Source of the DNA: Onthophagus taurus
Taxonomy: Eukaryota > Arthropoda > Insecta > Coleoptera > Scarabaeidae
Direction of reading: 5' to 3'
Assembly: GCF_036711975.1 (NCBI RefSeq)
Contig: NC_091970.1
Location: 5,649,501 to 5,713,500 of the forward strand
Length of the DNA: 64,000 nt
Part shown: positions 22,601 through 34,148 of the stretch, piece by piece
Layout of the letters: each line of letters opens with the position of its first letter
Numbering within the stretch: the first letter of the stretch is position 1
Made by a program: the position numbers and the translations under genes
The notes under the pieces: generated by a model
Told to the model about the DNA's origin: nothing
Databases searched by the model: none
Seen by the model: the letters and a program-made list of their open reading frames with translations, nothing else

Positions 22601-25600
22601 TTCGGTCGTAAAAGGGATTCTTTTACCATCAATTTTTAACATTCGCAAATTTTCAACTAAAGTATCTATCCGGGCTTGGGAAACATAACCTAAAAATTTT
22701 CCAGAGTTGAGGGGGCTTCAACTTCACCGGAGCACGGGGCTGAAGTTTAAGGTATGATTGGAAACAAGGTATTAACCAGTAGTACATACATACAAAATTT
22801 CAAGTTTTTGTAAGGTTTTGTAAATTTTTGGCTCAACTTTGACAGCTCATAGCTCGAAAACAAAAGAATTGCGACCCTATGCTTATATATAAAACTTGTG
22901 TTATTTTGGTAAGTACTACATCCTAGTAAAGTTTCCCGATTAAAAACTGAACCACCCTGTATATATACAGGTGTCTCATGTAACTGGTTCGTTAGAACTT
23001 TTTCAGGTTCCTCTATTCGTAGAAATTTCGGTAACATGGGTTGTTCATTCGAAACTTTCGATCTAAAATATTTTCAAGATGGCCACTAAGTAGACCGGAA
23101 GTAGACTATAACTTCGTTATTTTATATGGAATGCTATACTTTTTATTAAACCGTTTAATTGTACGTAGAAAAATAGGTTGACTTTGATAAAACTTATTAG
23201 TAGTTAGCGTTTTTCGTTTTCGAGTTATTTTGGTTTTAAGCTTTCTTTGGTAAATTTCAACATGCGCTTTAAAACCCCATATCTCAGCCAACGTTCATTC
23301 AAAAAAGATCTACATTGGCACGATTACTCTTCAGATGCTGTCAAATAGATTGTCATTTGTTGTATTGGAGTATCTTATACAACCTGGTCAAAAATTTAAT
23401 TACTGTTTCTCCATATTCAATGGCGAGAAAGTCGAAAATTTTAAATGGAACGCCCTATATTTTTTTAGCCTATCAGAAAGGGAATTTAATTCTCTACAAA
23501 TTACCTATAAACATTCTTATACCTATTTATTGTAGTTTGTCTCATATTGAGAGATTTATTAAAATATGCACGAAATGCAATTTTTTTATTAGAAGGCCAT
23601 GACATTTTGACGACAGTTTTTCGTTTAATTTATTTCTATTATTATTTGTACTATTAACTATTACGATTATAGCTTTTTCTTACCAAAAATAACAAACAGA
23701 AGATCAAATAAATGGAACAATAAAAACAAAAAATTAATGATAAAATTTAGATTTTTGACCAACCTGTATAAGATACTTTGATACAATAAATGACAATCTA
23801 TTTGATTGCATCTGAAGAGTAATTGTGCCAATTTAGAGCTTTTTTGAATGAACGTTGGTTGAGATATGGTCTACTTCCGGTAGATCGGAAGTGGTACCCA
23901 TGTTGAAAATATTTCAGATCGAAAGTTTCGAATTAACAATTCATGTTACCAAAATTTCAAAACCGTACGAATAGTGGAACCTAAAAAAGTTCCAATGAAC
24001 CAGTTACGTGAAATACCTGTAGATACATTGCAAGTATGCAACCAACATCACAGTGTAATACACAAATCACGTATACTGTGATATTGGTTGCATAATTGCA
24101 ATGATGACGTTGGATACGATAGTTAATTAACACACTGTATATATTGTACTGGAGAAATATTGTAAATTAAAAACAATAAAAATTATTATTACCTAAAAAT
24201 TTTCCGTCTAAAAGAACTGAATATGATTCGGAAATGTCGATCGTTTGGATCATTTCGGTGTCGTGTAACGGTATCATTCCGTACTCTAACAAACATTTTG
24301 GAATGTTTTTAACGAGATTTATATCGGGAAAATCCGTAATTACAGCATCCATGGTTAAATGATTTAATAACCCACATGGAGGTCCGTCGGGGGTGTGAAC
24401 AGGACAAATAAAACCCCAAGCATCCGGTAATAACTGCCTGGCTTCCGTTGTGCGCATCTCCAAGAAGAAAGATCCGCGATGAACCGCGCGAAAATGAGAC
24501 ATATACCTCATTCGGTTAATATTTTCAGGGACAATTGTTAAACCTTTCGATTGCATTAATTCGACTTCTTTAGTTACTAAATTTCCGGTTGAAATAAACA
24601 TTTCAAGATTATTCCCAAACGACATTGAAGATCCTTGATTAACCCTCGCAATTTGATTCATCTCGGAAGGTCCCAAATTAAAATTAACGGTCTCTCGTGC
24701 TTTTTTTAAAATTCTATATCGAAGATTTCTTAACCAAATTAAAATTCTTTCCTTTAAAACTTGAAGGTATAAATGACCACCAAGTAAAACTTCCTGCATC
24801 ATAACCGCATCGTTGTTTTCAACTTTACATTTACTTCTTGCAAAGGTAAATAATTTTTTCGTCATAAAAACTAAAGTATCAAATTTATCTTTTGGCTCTT
24901 CTAAACTTATTAAAATACTTCTTTTAATAATGTAATCGGTGACTTCTTTATCGGTGAACCAAGGAGCGCATTCTCGGACTTCCACGCGAAATAACCCTCC
25001 AATAAATTTCTTGCAATCGGATTGGTTGTGATAACCTTCTTGATGGAGACCTCGTAACATGTTTTGTATGCATTCGATGTAATATAAATCTTCTTCGTAA
25101 CCTTCAATTAGTTTCGAGTAAATGTAATGATCGGCGTAATTAACCAAAGCTTTTAAAATCAACATTAATGGGATGTAATAAGGTTTTTGTTGGATAGAAA
25201 ATTTTAATTTTGCAGAACCATCAGTGACGAAATGTAAAATATTAGTAACACTTGTTTGATCTGATTTAACACATCTCATAAAAACGCCAACATCCGAAAA
25301 TAAAGTTCCCTTTCCTTTCCATCCTGGTCTCCTCACAGCGATCGGATAATTACTTCTCGTACTCAACAACATTCTAACTAATCGCTCTAAACCCTTAATA
25401 ATAAAATAACCCCCCCATTCCTCTTCATGCTCCCCAACACCAACAAGTTGTTTAGGAGACATATTCTCTAAATGACACCGATTCGATTTCAACATAATCG
25501 GGATATCACCTAAATCTTGATCAATCGGAATTTGTTTTTCACCGTTAATTGACCACCCAAGTCTCATCTGAAATTTTCCTCGGTATGTAGCCCCTCTTTG

Positions 25601-25945
25601 CCGACATTCTGATGGGTAAACGTGAGGATTTCGCGCTCCAATTGTCCCCACGGCGATTGTTGGGTGCGAAATTGACGCTTCGAGTACGTTCAAATTAATT
25701 CTATCTTTATTTGGTAATTCAAAATCAACGGAAATATCTTTTATTGCTTCATCAAGACCTGCGTTGACCATATAGTTGAAACTGGTGGTGTGGGGGCTAC
25801 CAAGGCTTTGTAAATGCTTTAAAAATAAAATTGTGGTGAAAATATTAAGATAACCTAAAAAAAAAAAAAACGTGCTTACCTCGTTTTGTTTTTGTGGAGG
25901 TTCACCGTAATCAGTTACAGTTAAGTGTCTTAAAGATTCTTCCAT
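19677..25945 (-). CDS. RpI135: DNA-directed RNA polymerase I, second-largest subunit (RPA2/RPA135)
   Basis: Four coding exons: 25880-25945, 24193-25816, 22136-22689 and 19677-20819, giving 1128 residues, the expected size. It forms half of the catalytic cleft of the nucleolar polymerase that makes pre-rRNA (family knowledge). Seen: the lobe/fork region with [34 protein letters not shown] across the last junction; the hybrid-binding [11 protein letters not shown] and [15 protein letters not shown] motifs; and a C-terminal zinc site with CTSC and CRFC near residues 1056-1094. The first intron is only 63 bp, divisible by three and free of stops, so a naive reading runs through it and adds a false hydrophobic stretch. 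The second intron is flanked by a 15-bp duplication. The gene diverges from RpS9. Confidence 0.95.
20945..21150. repeat. Palindromic CTAGTTCTAG repeat, copy 3 (RpI135 intron 3)
   Basis: GGCTAAACCC...CTAGGTCTAGTG blocks face CTAGACCTAGAACTAG and CGGGCTTAGCCG, with the linker GCACGT...ACGGCTAAACCC. Same family as 17810 and 55405. Confidence 0.7.
21310..21960 (+). pseudogene. Decayed copy of a multi-copy transposon-like insect protein
   Basis: Separated stretches on the plus strand resemble a protein I recall as multi-copy in insects and other invertebrates. Recognisable pieces are [16 protein letters not shown] near the left end, [17 protein letters not shown] in the middle and [17 protein letters not shown] near the right end. 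They appear in the expected order but in a heavily broken sequence, so this is a fossil inside RpI135 intron 3. Its element class is not known to me. It looks old, with several breaks. Confidence 0.6.
22967..24020. mobile_element. Fold-back element with long inverted arms
   Basis: The left arm (22967-23401) and right arm (23745-24020) are reverse complements with moderate divergence. Both start at ACAGGT and share TAACTGGTTC, GAAACTTTCGATCT, AACGTTCATTCAAAAAAG and TCTTATACA. The left arm carries about 170 bp (about 23105-23280) missing from the right arm. The spacer 23402-23744 codes for nothing recognised. Class unknown; a MITE-like or fold-back DNA element is likely. Confidence 0.75.
24027..24102. 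ncRNA. Pre-miRNA-like 76-nt hairpin in RpI135 intron 2
   Basis: ATTGCAA...TATGCAACCA...ATCACAGT pairs with ACTGTGAT...TGGTTGCATA...TTGCAAT, about 27 base pairs with few mismatches, around a 20-nt loop. It can form on either strand. Size and shape fit a microRNA precursor, but a small palindromic element explains it equally well. Confidence 0.35.
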
Positions 25946-26280
25946 ATTTTAATTAACTGTTAGGTTATTTTGTGTAGAATTATAAATAAAATATAATTTT
26001 TATAAAATTAAAGTGACAGATTTAAATTTTTTGAGGTTATGTTTGCTTGGATAGTTTTTTCATGAAATATAATTGTAGTCAATAATATTGTTGATTAATT
26101 TAATCAATTATTATTTATCTCAAATTAATAACAAATTTATTTATATTTTTATGTTTTATTAACAAGAAAAGATTGAATTAAAATAAGTTGGTAATACTAC
26201 AAAATAAATAATGTTGGTACCAATACAAAGAATAGTGGGGGTAACTAAGCAACGAGCAAGTTTTTATACATCGACGACTT
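25946..26280. promoter_or_regulatory. Divergent promoter region of RpI135 and RpS9
   Basis: About 335 bp separate the RpI135 start codon from the probable RpS9 transcript start. The stretch is AT-rich with no clear TATA box for either gene. Its length and the opposite orientations suggest shared control of two ribosome-production genes. Confidence 0.55.
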
Positions 26281-26314
26281 CTTTTACTTCCCGTATGTCA
26301 ACCGAGTAAGATAG
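26281..26314 (+). promoter_or_regulatory. RpS9 5' untranslated exon with pyrimidine tract
   Basis: CTTCTTTTACTTCCC at about 26277-26291 resembles the 5' TOP tract of ribosomal protein genes. The exon ends GATAG|GTAAGC at 26314 and would join an acceptor at 26672, 13 bases before the RpS9 ATG. The exact transcript start is inferred. Confidence 0.55.
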
Positions 26315-26685
26315 GTAAGCAATAATTTTTCTACTTTTTCTAACTTTATTAGTTTTTTGCTAAAAATATTAATCATCCTTTATCATTTATTGTACAATAA
26401 TCACTTCAACATCAATTAAATTCTCTTTTACATCAGGATGAACGATATTTTTACAGCCTTATTCTTTGGGCAAGATACACGTTGCGGTTACATAACCTCT
26501 AAAGTGGAATCTAATCAAATAAGGCAAGAATAAACCTTGTTTAATCCCGGGATATAAAAATTATATACTCGATTCATGGCAAGGGAACATTTTTTAAATT
26601 AAATCGTACTTAAACTCATTTTTTTTTTTTTTGTAAACGTCGATTCTAACCTCACTTTTATTTTGTAATTAGTTGATACTCAAGG

Positions 26686-27704
<1,019 letters not shown>

Positions 27705-29374
27705 ATGTTACGCGTTTTTACCAATAAATTTTGGTAAATAATAAAAATTTAATTTCAAATTTGGTTTTTTTAAACCTTGAATTAACATTCCTTGTGTTTT
27801 TTCTTCCTGTATTGTTATAAAGATATGATAAGATTTGATTTTGTTCATTATTTGACTTTAATTAGACTTACAATGAATCTGTATATTATGTGTTAAATGT
27901 TGTATCAAAGCTTGAAGAAAAATTATTTCCTTTGCCAAATTTATCACAAAACTAAGTACACAATGAATTCATTAATTAGGAGAATGTGTAGAATAACTCC
28001 ATAAACTATTAAAATTAAATTTGTATGTACAAAAGAGAAGATACTTTAATGATAAATTCTATTGTAATGTATAATAAGAACGTATTTTAACAGTGCAATG
28101 TCATGGTTATCACACTTTAGCTACATAGTAGTTATAATACCTTAATTTTGCCTCCTTTAACATTAAAATATTTAATTTCATTATTTTAGGACTTTTTCAA
28201 GGCGATTATTAAGATTTTCAAGATTGTATATACCTTTGCAGAGAATATAAAAAGCAATTTTGCTTCCTATATACTAATAGGTGCATGAATCAATGAAGAT
28301 TTTGATCTATTTCAAGGATATTGCTTACTTTGCCAATGATTCTAATGCACCTGAATTATTAAGAGCTAGAAAGAAAGCTTTTTGTGATGGAAATGAGAGA
28401 AGACGAAAAGTATAGGAGAAATAAGTGATTTGATAAAGTTAATAACAAAGAGAGAGAGATGGCGAACAATGGAAGGGAAATGAGAAGTTATTAGGAGAAC
28501 TGCGAAAGGAAAGAGGACTGGAGGATAATAGTGATGGCGAAATCACTAGGCAGAGCAAGGAAATTGAAAGTAAAAGAAATCTTAAGTCTAGGAAGTAATA
28601 AAGTAGTAGTTGAGGAGAAGTTGATGAGATAATAGACCTAAAAAGTTTCTCCATTATATCTCTATGGTTTATCAATATTTAATTAATCGGAATGATTTTT
28701 CCATTTAAATTGATATTGATGGAGAGAATCTTATTCATGAATGCTTACCTTGTTATTGCTCTGGTATAATAAATCTCAAGTTCCGCATTAAAGTTATGTC
28801 AGCCTCCTCATGATCCCCAAAGGAAATGTCATAATGATCTATTATTTATTTGAATAGATTGTGCACCAACATATAGCATATCCTATCTTTTTCATTTTTT
28901 TTTATTGCGATTTCCGGTTGGCTAACCTAAATCTCAATTTTCCCTAGATATGTCGTTGCGTGACCTCTATACCAGTGTTATTATTATTTCATTTAATTAG
29001 ACATGGGAAAACCATTTGAAATCTCAATCCATTCAAATTTGGAGCTATTGAGAGTCAGTGACAGATATTGAGATGAACTGGAAGCCATTGGGGGTCATTC
29101 AGTGCAATTCGGAGTCATTGAATAGTAATAGTTGACAAGAATATTTGGCAGTTTCTACTCCAAGATATAGCAAAACGATTGTTATTGCCATTGTTACTGT
29201 TATACATGGAATTGATTTAGGATTAAGTCAAAATTACTTTAGGATTGATTTAGGACTTTAGAAAATTACAAACAAAATTAACCATGCGATATTTCTATTT
29301 ATTTTAAAATAAAACCATAATAACAAATTGCGATCAAATCAAATAATCATCATTCTGGACAACCCAATGAGAAC
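27705..29374. other. Gap between RpS9 and the hexamerin 3' end
   Basis: No gene seen. The region holds AATAAA signals of both flanking genes, a purine-rich tract (28370-28640) and loose repeats of GGAGTCATTG-like blocks near 29040-29115. Confidence 0.5.
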
Positions 29375-32300
29375 TTAATAGTTCTCATAGAATGGAGTGT
29401 ATGGGTATTCCCCGGAGAATTCGGGGGTGAATTCGTTGTAGATGACGACATCCTTGAAGTAAGAGTTTGGAACGTAGAAAACGCTTTCATCAATGGGTCT
29501 GTCGAATGGATACCCGTATGGGAGTTTGTCGAAGATGCGGTCCCAGTACAAGTGTGGTCTGTTTCCAAGGTAGCTTCTTGGCAAAACCTTCTCAACTGGT
29601 TGGTATGGGGTGATCAAGAAGTACATTTGGTATTCTTGGCCTTGTTGAGTACCCTTAGGAAGCATCATTCTAAACAAAAAGATTTTAATAATATAAAATG
29701 AGAATTAAAAATTGAGTGTGATACCTTTGTGGTAATCCCCAGTAAACTCTTGGGCTATATTGAATTGGAGTTTGGTAGTTAACCAATTGCATGAAAAGTT
29801 CCTTGTATGTGCTACGTTCTGGAACGTAACCGTAGAATTCCCTCGAGTTTCTTTCGATGGTGTTAAGTCCTGGTACTAAGGTGTATTGGAATTTGTCTAA
29901 TTCAACGAAACTCATTCTATCCTTGTTGATATCAATAGGTTCTCCATTAACGCTGTATTTTGGTCCCAAGAAAACTCTGACAACGGCTTCATATGGTTTC
30001 TCACTCATAACATTCATGTAATAGTTGAATGGTTTGTGGTTCAATCTATATTGTCTGACTTGAATTGGAATATCTTCAACTGGTCCCTTGCTGTGCATGA
30101 TGTTGGAGATGTCAGTGTAGAAATAGTCGAAATAAGTGGTCAATTTGTCAACTTTAACATCTTGGATTTTAACACCTGGTAATAAGAGTTCTTGTTCGGT
30201 GTACATCGGCATGTATTGCTTGAATCTTTGGAAATAGTAGATCATAACTTTGTAGAGTTGATAGAATGCTGGATCATGGAGGGAAGTTTCGTATTGTTCC
30301 ATCACAGATGGGTTGATGTAGTATTGATTGAGAGGATAATTTGAGTGTCCAAGAAGGTATCTAGCGAAGACTAGAATAGGTCCATAATACCTTGCATTGG
30401 GAGATTCGGGGTTAGCTTGAATCAAATTGCCCAAAATTTCAAAACCTTGCGGTTCAAAAATAGAAATAAATCTTCCATCCCTAGTTAAAACAAATCCAGA
30501 ATCGATAGCATCCAAAAGCCTCCTTTCGTACAATTTAATGTTTAACAAACTCAAAGTATCGTTATCATAATAAGCTGGTCCTTGATAGTATTCAAATGGA
30601 GAATGATCCGGCCTTTCTGGGAATGGCATTCCATTGGGGTACATCATTGGGGTGCGGAAACCAACTGGAACTCCTTGTTCATATTGCAAAAGTGGGATTT
30701 CACCGAGTCCGTTAGAAATACGTTCGAGGTTGTATCTAGCCAAGAGTTGTTGGTAAATGTAATAGAATTGTTCACCACGTCTTTGAGTATTAAAGGCGAT
30801 TTCTTCGTTCTTCATCCAGAATGGGAAATAAATGTGGTAGTAATAGTAGAAAGCGTTCATTCCAATATCTTGGGTGAAATAAGATAATTGGTATTCCGGG
30901 TTGAATTGGGCGTTGAAGTTGGTGAAATTAGCTGTGATTAAAATTCCTAAAAATTGAATAAAATGTTTATAAAATTATGAATTAATAAGTAGGATTAAAC
31001 CTTGTTGATAGTATTCAAGTGGTATCTTTTCTCTCTCCTGGTAGAATTCCGGAACTTCTTGTGGTACTTGAGAATACTGGATTTTTTGGAATATCTCAGA
31101 TTGAGATGGGGTGTATTTGAAGATTGATTTTTGGTAGAGTGGGCTGTTCACGAACGGCATCGGTTTGGTGAATTGCTTGTTCATTTGGAAATATGGGTAT
31201 TGTTGGTATTTTTGGTAATATTGTTGAGAATATGGCCTGAAAGATTCGGGCATCGGTTCTTCTACGTATTTTTGGTAGTAAGATGGGGGGAATGGAGTCG
31301 ATTTTTGTTCCATGTATGGGTATCTTTGTTGGAAATATGGGTATTTCTCGTAGGTTGAGATGTATTCGGGAGAATATGGCGGCCTGTATTCAGGTTCGGG
31401 CATATATTTAGATTGAGGCATATATTGAGATGGGAATTGGTTGTATCTTTGGAAATATTGTTGATTGTATGGAGTGTATTGGGTTGGTACTTGGTTCATT
31501 GGGTAAGATTTTTCATATTTCTCGGATAACAACCATGGGAGCTTGGTGGATTGTTGGAAATATTGTTCGCTTTGTGGTTCGTATGGGTATTGATAAGATG
31601 GATATTGGTTGTATTTTTGGTAGTATTGTTGACTGTATGGGATGTATTGAGATGGAACCTGATTCCATGGGTATGACTTTCCGTATTTTTCGAAGGAGAA
31701 CCATGGGAGTTTGCTCAATTTTTGGTATTGCTCAATTTGTGGTCCGTATGGAGTTGGATATTGGTTGTATTTTTGGTAGTATTGTTGGCTGTATGGAGTG
31801 TATTGAGTTGGTACTTGATTCCATGGGTATGATTTTCCATATTGTTTGCTGTATTGTTGGTAGTATTGTTCGGGTTGTGGTACGTATGGGTAACTTTGTT
31901 GGTATTGGTTGTATGGAACGTATTGAGTTGGGAATTGTTTTTTGGCATATTGGTATGGGTAAGATTGTTCGTATTTGAACGACCATGGCTGGGGAGTTTC
32001 AATCGATTCCATATATCTTCCATAAACTGGATTGGATTGCTCGTATTTGGAGAACCACGGGTATTGTCCGTATTTCTGTAAATATTGTTGAGTGAACGGG
32101 GTGGTTTTGCTCATTTGGAACCATGGTTGTTGACCGAATCTTTCATACAATTGCCCATATGGGTATTGTTGGTTTTGCAAATACTTTCCAAAGTAGTATT
32201 GGTATTTAGAAGTTGTTGGGTAGTTTCCAAAATAATATCCAGTCTTTTGTTCGGCTAATCTGAACACGTTGAAGTTGTAGAAATAGAATGGGTAGATTTC

Positions 32301-32903
32301 GTAGATCGGTGGTAACTCGAGATTCCAGGTATCGGGTCTGTGGACCAAAGCAACCGAAAGAGAGTAGATGTAAAGACCCTCATTCAAGTGCATCCTTCCC
32401 CAAACGGCGGTTTTGTAGAAAGTTTCGAAATCAACAGCGCTGTATAAAACCCTGAAGAAAGCGATCGCTTCATTTTGGTGCTTGTCGTAGAAGATGGAAA
32501 ATACTTGTCCTTTCGGTAAACTACCAACCTGGTAGTTACTCAAGAAATCAAGTACATATTTCGGGTTCTAAAAGAAATGAATCAAATCAAATTTATTAAA
32601 TAAAATTTAAAATTATAATTTACGCTGTATCCTTGCAAATTCTCCTCGAGGTTGTAAGTTAAACCAATCTTTTCGTATTCAGGCAAATAGTTGGGTTGGT
32701 ACACATATTGGAATAATTGATAAACAATCTTCTGCTGTTGCAAGAACTCTTCTGCATTCAAAATTAAATTAAAACGTTATTAAAAAGTAATAAAAGTTAA
32801 ACTTACCAGTTGGGTACACCGGTTCTTGTGTATTGTAGACGGGTTTTTTGAGAGTGGTTGCCCATGCAAGGGCCAAAAGCCCCAAGAAAACTAGAGACTT
32901 CAT
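29375..32903 (-). CDS. Hexamerin (larval storage protein) with long Tyr/Gln/Pro-rich insert
   Basis: Five exons: 32807-32903, 32624-32751, 31001-32567, 29725-30946 and 29375-29669, encoding 1102 residues. Typical hexamerins have about 700. They are secreted into haemolymph as hexamers, stored by larvae and derived from haemocyanins (family knowledge). Seen: signal peptide MKSLVFLGLLALAWA; the N-domain with PPIYEIYPFYFYNFNVF; the M-domain start LSYFTQDIGMNAFYYYYH; and the C-domain end DKLPYGYPFDRPID. Copper-binding histidines of haemocyanin are not evident. The extra length is one block, about residues 184-585, inside exon 3 between two conserved segments. A TATA box and initiator lie upstream. 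AATAAA lies near 29297-29306. Expression in fat body is expected from the family, not seen here. Confidence 0.93.
31040..32243 (-). repeat. Coding repeat: Tyr/Gln/Pro/Lys/Ser-rich hexamerin insert
   Basis: About 400 residues made almost wholly of Y, Q, P, K, S, F and N. The best units run about 52 residues and carry YGKSYPWNQVPTQY, YSQQYYQKYNQYP and LPWF (about 31345-31860), with more degenerate units on both sides. The open frame is kept throughout, so the insert is probably translated. Plus-strand open frames in this block are shadows. Confidence 0.85.
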
Positions 32904-32919
32904 CTCTATACTTCACTTT

Positions 32920-32957
32920 AAGTCTGATCCCCATTAAAACACACTCAAGTTTTTATA
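32920..32957 (-). promoter_or_regulatory. Hexamerin core promoter
   Basis: TATAAAA (reverse of 32951-32957) lies about 30 bases before ATCAGACTT (reverse of 32920-32928), a good insect initiator. The ATG is 17-25 bases downstream of the initiator. Confidence 0.75.
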
Positions 32958-32959
32958 GT

Positions 32960-34148
32960 AAAACGGTATCATGTTTTGCTAAAAAAATTCGGATAACCTA
33001 AGGCGTGGTGGTGGGTGAGGCGAGAAATTTCTTTCATTATCACACCTCATTAGGATGTCTTCTGCAACTCGCATCATTGTTATCTTATTGCTAAGGCACC
33101 GATATAAAAATAAACACTTTTTATCGGGTTAAATGCAAAATTTCCTACGACAAACTTATTTGTTAGTAATCTTACAATACAGTTTATTAAATTTTTCCAT
33201 TAATAATAATTTAAAAAAATATATTAAATCATATTAAATTTAAATTTTTAGAACAAATATTTTATTTTCATTAATTTTTATTGCAATCGGTATTTGTTCT
33301 TGTTTTTTTAACCAATGCAAGGTTACGCAATTGAGATAAACATGAAAAAATGTGTAATTCTTCATTTTGATTATGTTAATTAAAAACGTTTTTGTGTGAG
33401 ATTAAAAGAATTTAATCAATAATGAGTTAATTAACGATTAGAATTATTTTTTAATTAATATTTTAAATTAATAATTTTTGACTTATCATTTTTTATTATC
33501 AATATTTCCCAATGTTACCCATTAATACCTATTATTTTAATATCTATACTTTCGTGTTGATTACTTATAGTTTTATTCTATTTGCAGAAAAATACGTCAA
33601 CTTCAATGGATAAAGCAGCTTGACTTCAACTTCCTTCATTCGTTGTAGATGACAAACATCCTTGAAGTAATAGTTTGGTAAGTACAAAACATTTTTTTCA
33701 ACTTTAGATCATTTTGACCTATTGTATGTAAGTTTTAATAGATTCTTAGAATAGTTTCTAATTGATCGGAAACTTGGGTTATGCAAACAAGCTTATCTAT
33801 ATTATATATTTTGGATATTATATAAAATGTCTAAGACATTATTCCTTTTCTGGATGGAAGTAAGTGTTTCATCAAAATGTCATTTAATCATTTATCTTCT
33901 TCGCTGTTGTCTGGGTTGGAGTTGTTGTAATTATTTATGCTCAGAGAGCAAGAACCTTTTCATGTTATGTTAATTTATTGAAATATTTGTTTTATAATAT
34001 TGTATATAACAACTGTAACTAACATTATATTATTGACATCAACTATCTTGATAAACTAAATTCAACAGGAGTGTCATACTCATAACACAATTTTGACAAT
34101 GTCAAATAATTTTGATTCTAATCGTTTCAAAAAAACGTTTAAAAAGTG
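32960..34148. other. Gap between hexamerin and the SLC6-like gene
   Basis: AT-rich, with no gene apart from the hexamerin relic at 33635-33695. It holds the presumed promoters of two divergent genes. Confidence 0.5.
33635..33695 (-). pseudogene. Relic of a second hexamerin 3' exon
   Basis: The plus-strand sequence CGTTGTAGATGAC...ACATCCTTGAAGTAA...AGTTTGG matches the same-strand sequence at about 29432-29472 in hexamerin exon 5, in the same orientation. It covers about 60 bp of the region encoding YFKDVVIYNE and has no surrounding exon. I infer a remnant of a decayed tandem hexamerin copy. Confidence 0.65.

Larger units (their letters stand above)
22690..24192 (-). other. RpI135 intron 2 with matching 15-bp sequence at both ends
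   Basis: On the minus strand the upstream exon ends GGAAAATTTTTAG|GT, and the intron end plus next exon reads the same 15 bases, GGAAAATTTTTAG|GT. The uninterrupted protein would read DGKFLGYV, as expected for the family. The intron holds a fold-back element at 22967-24020 and a separate hairpin at 24027-24102. The duplication suggests the intron arose by insertion or tandem duplication at an AGGT site. Confidence 0.8.

Noticed and set aside
25817-25879. Hydrophobic segment near the RpI135 N-terminus
   Set aside because: It is a 63-bp in-frame intron with GTAAGC donor and AAAG acceptor; related polymerase subunits have no membrane segment there.
31430-31978. 182-codon plus-strand frame
   Set aside because: Antisense shadow of the hexamerin coding repeat; its composition follows from the repeat.
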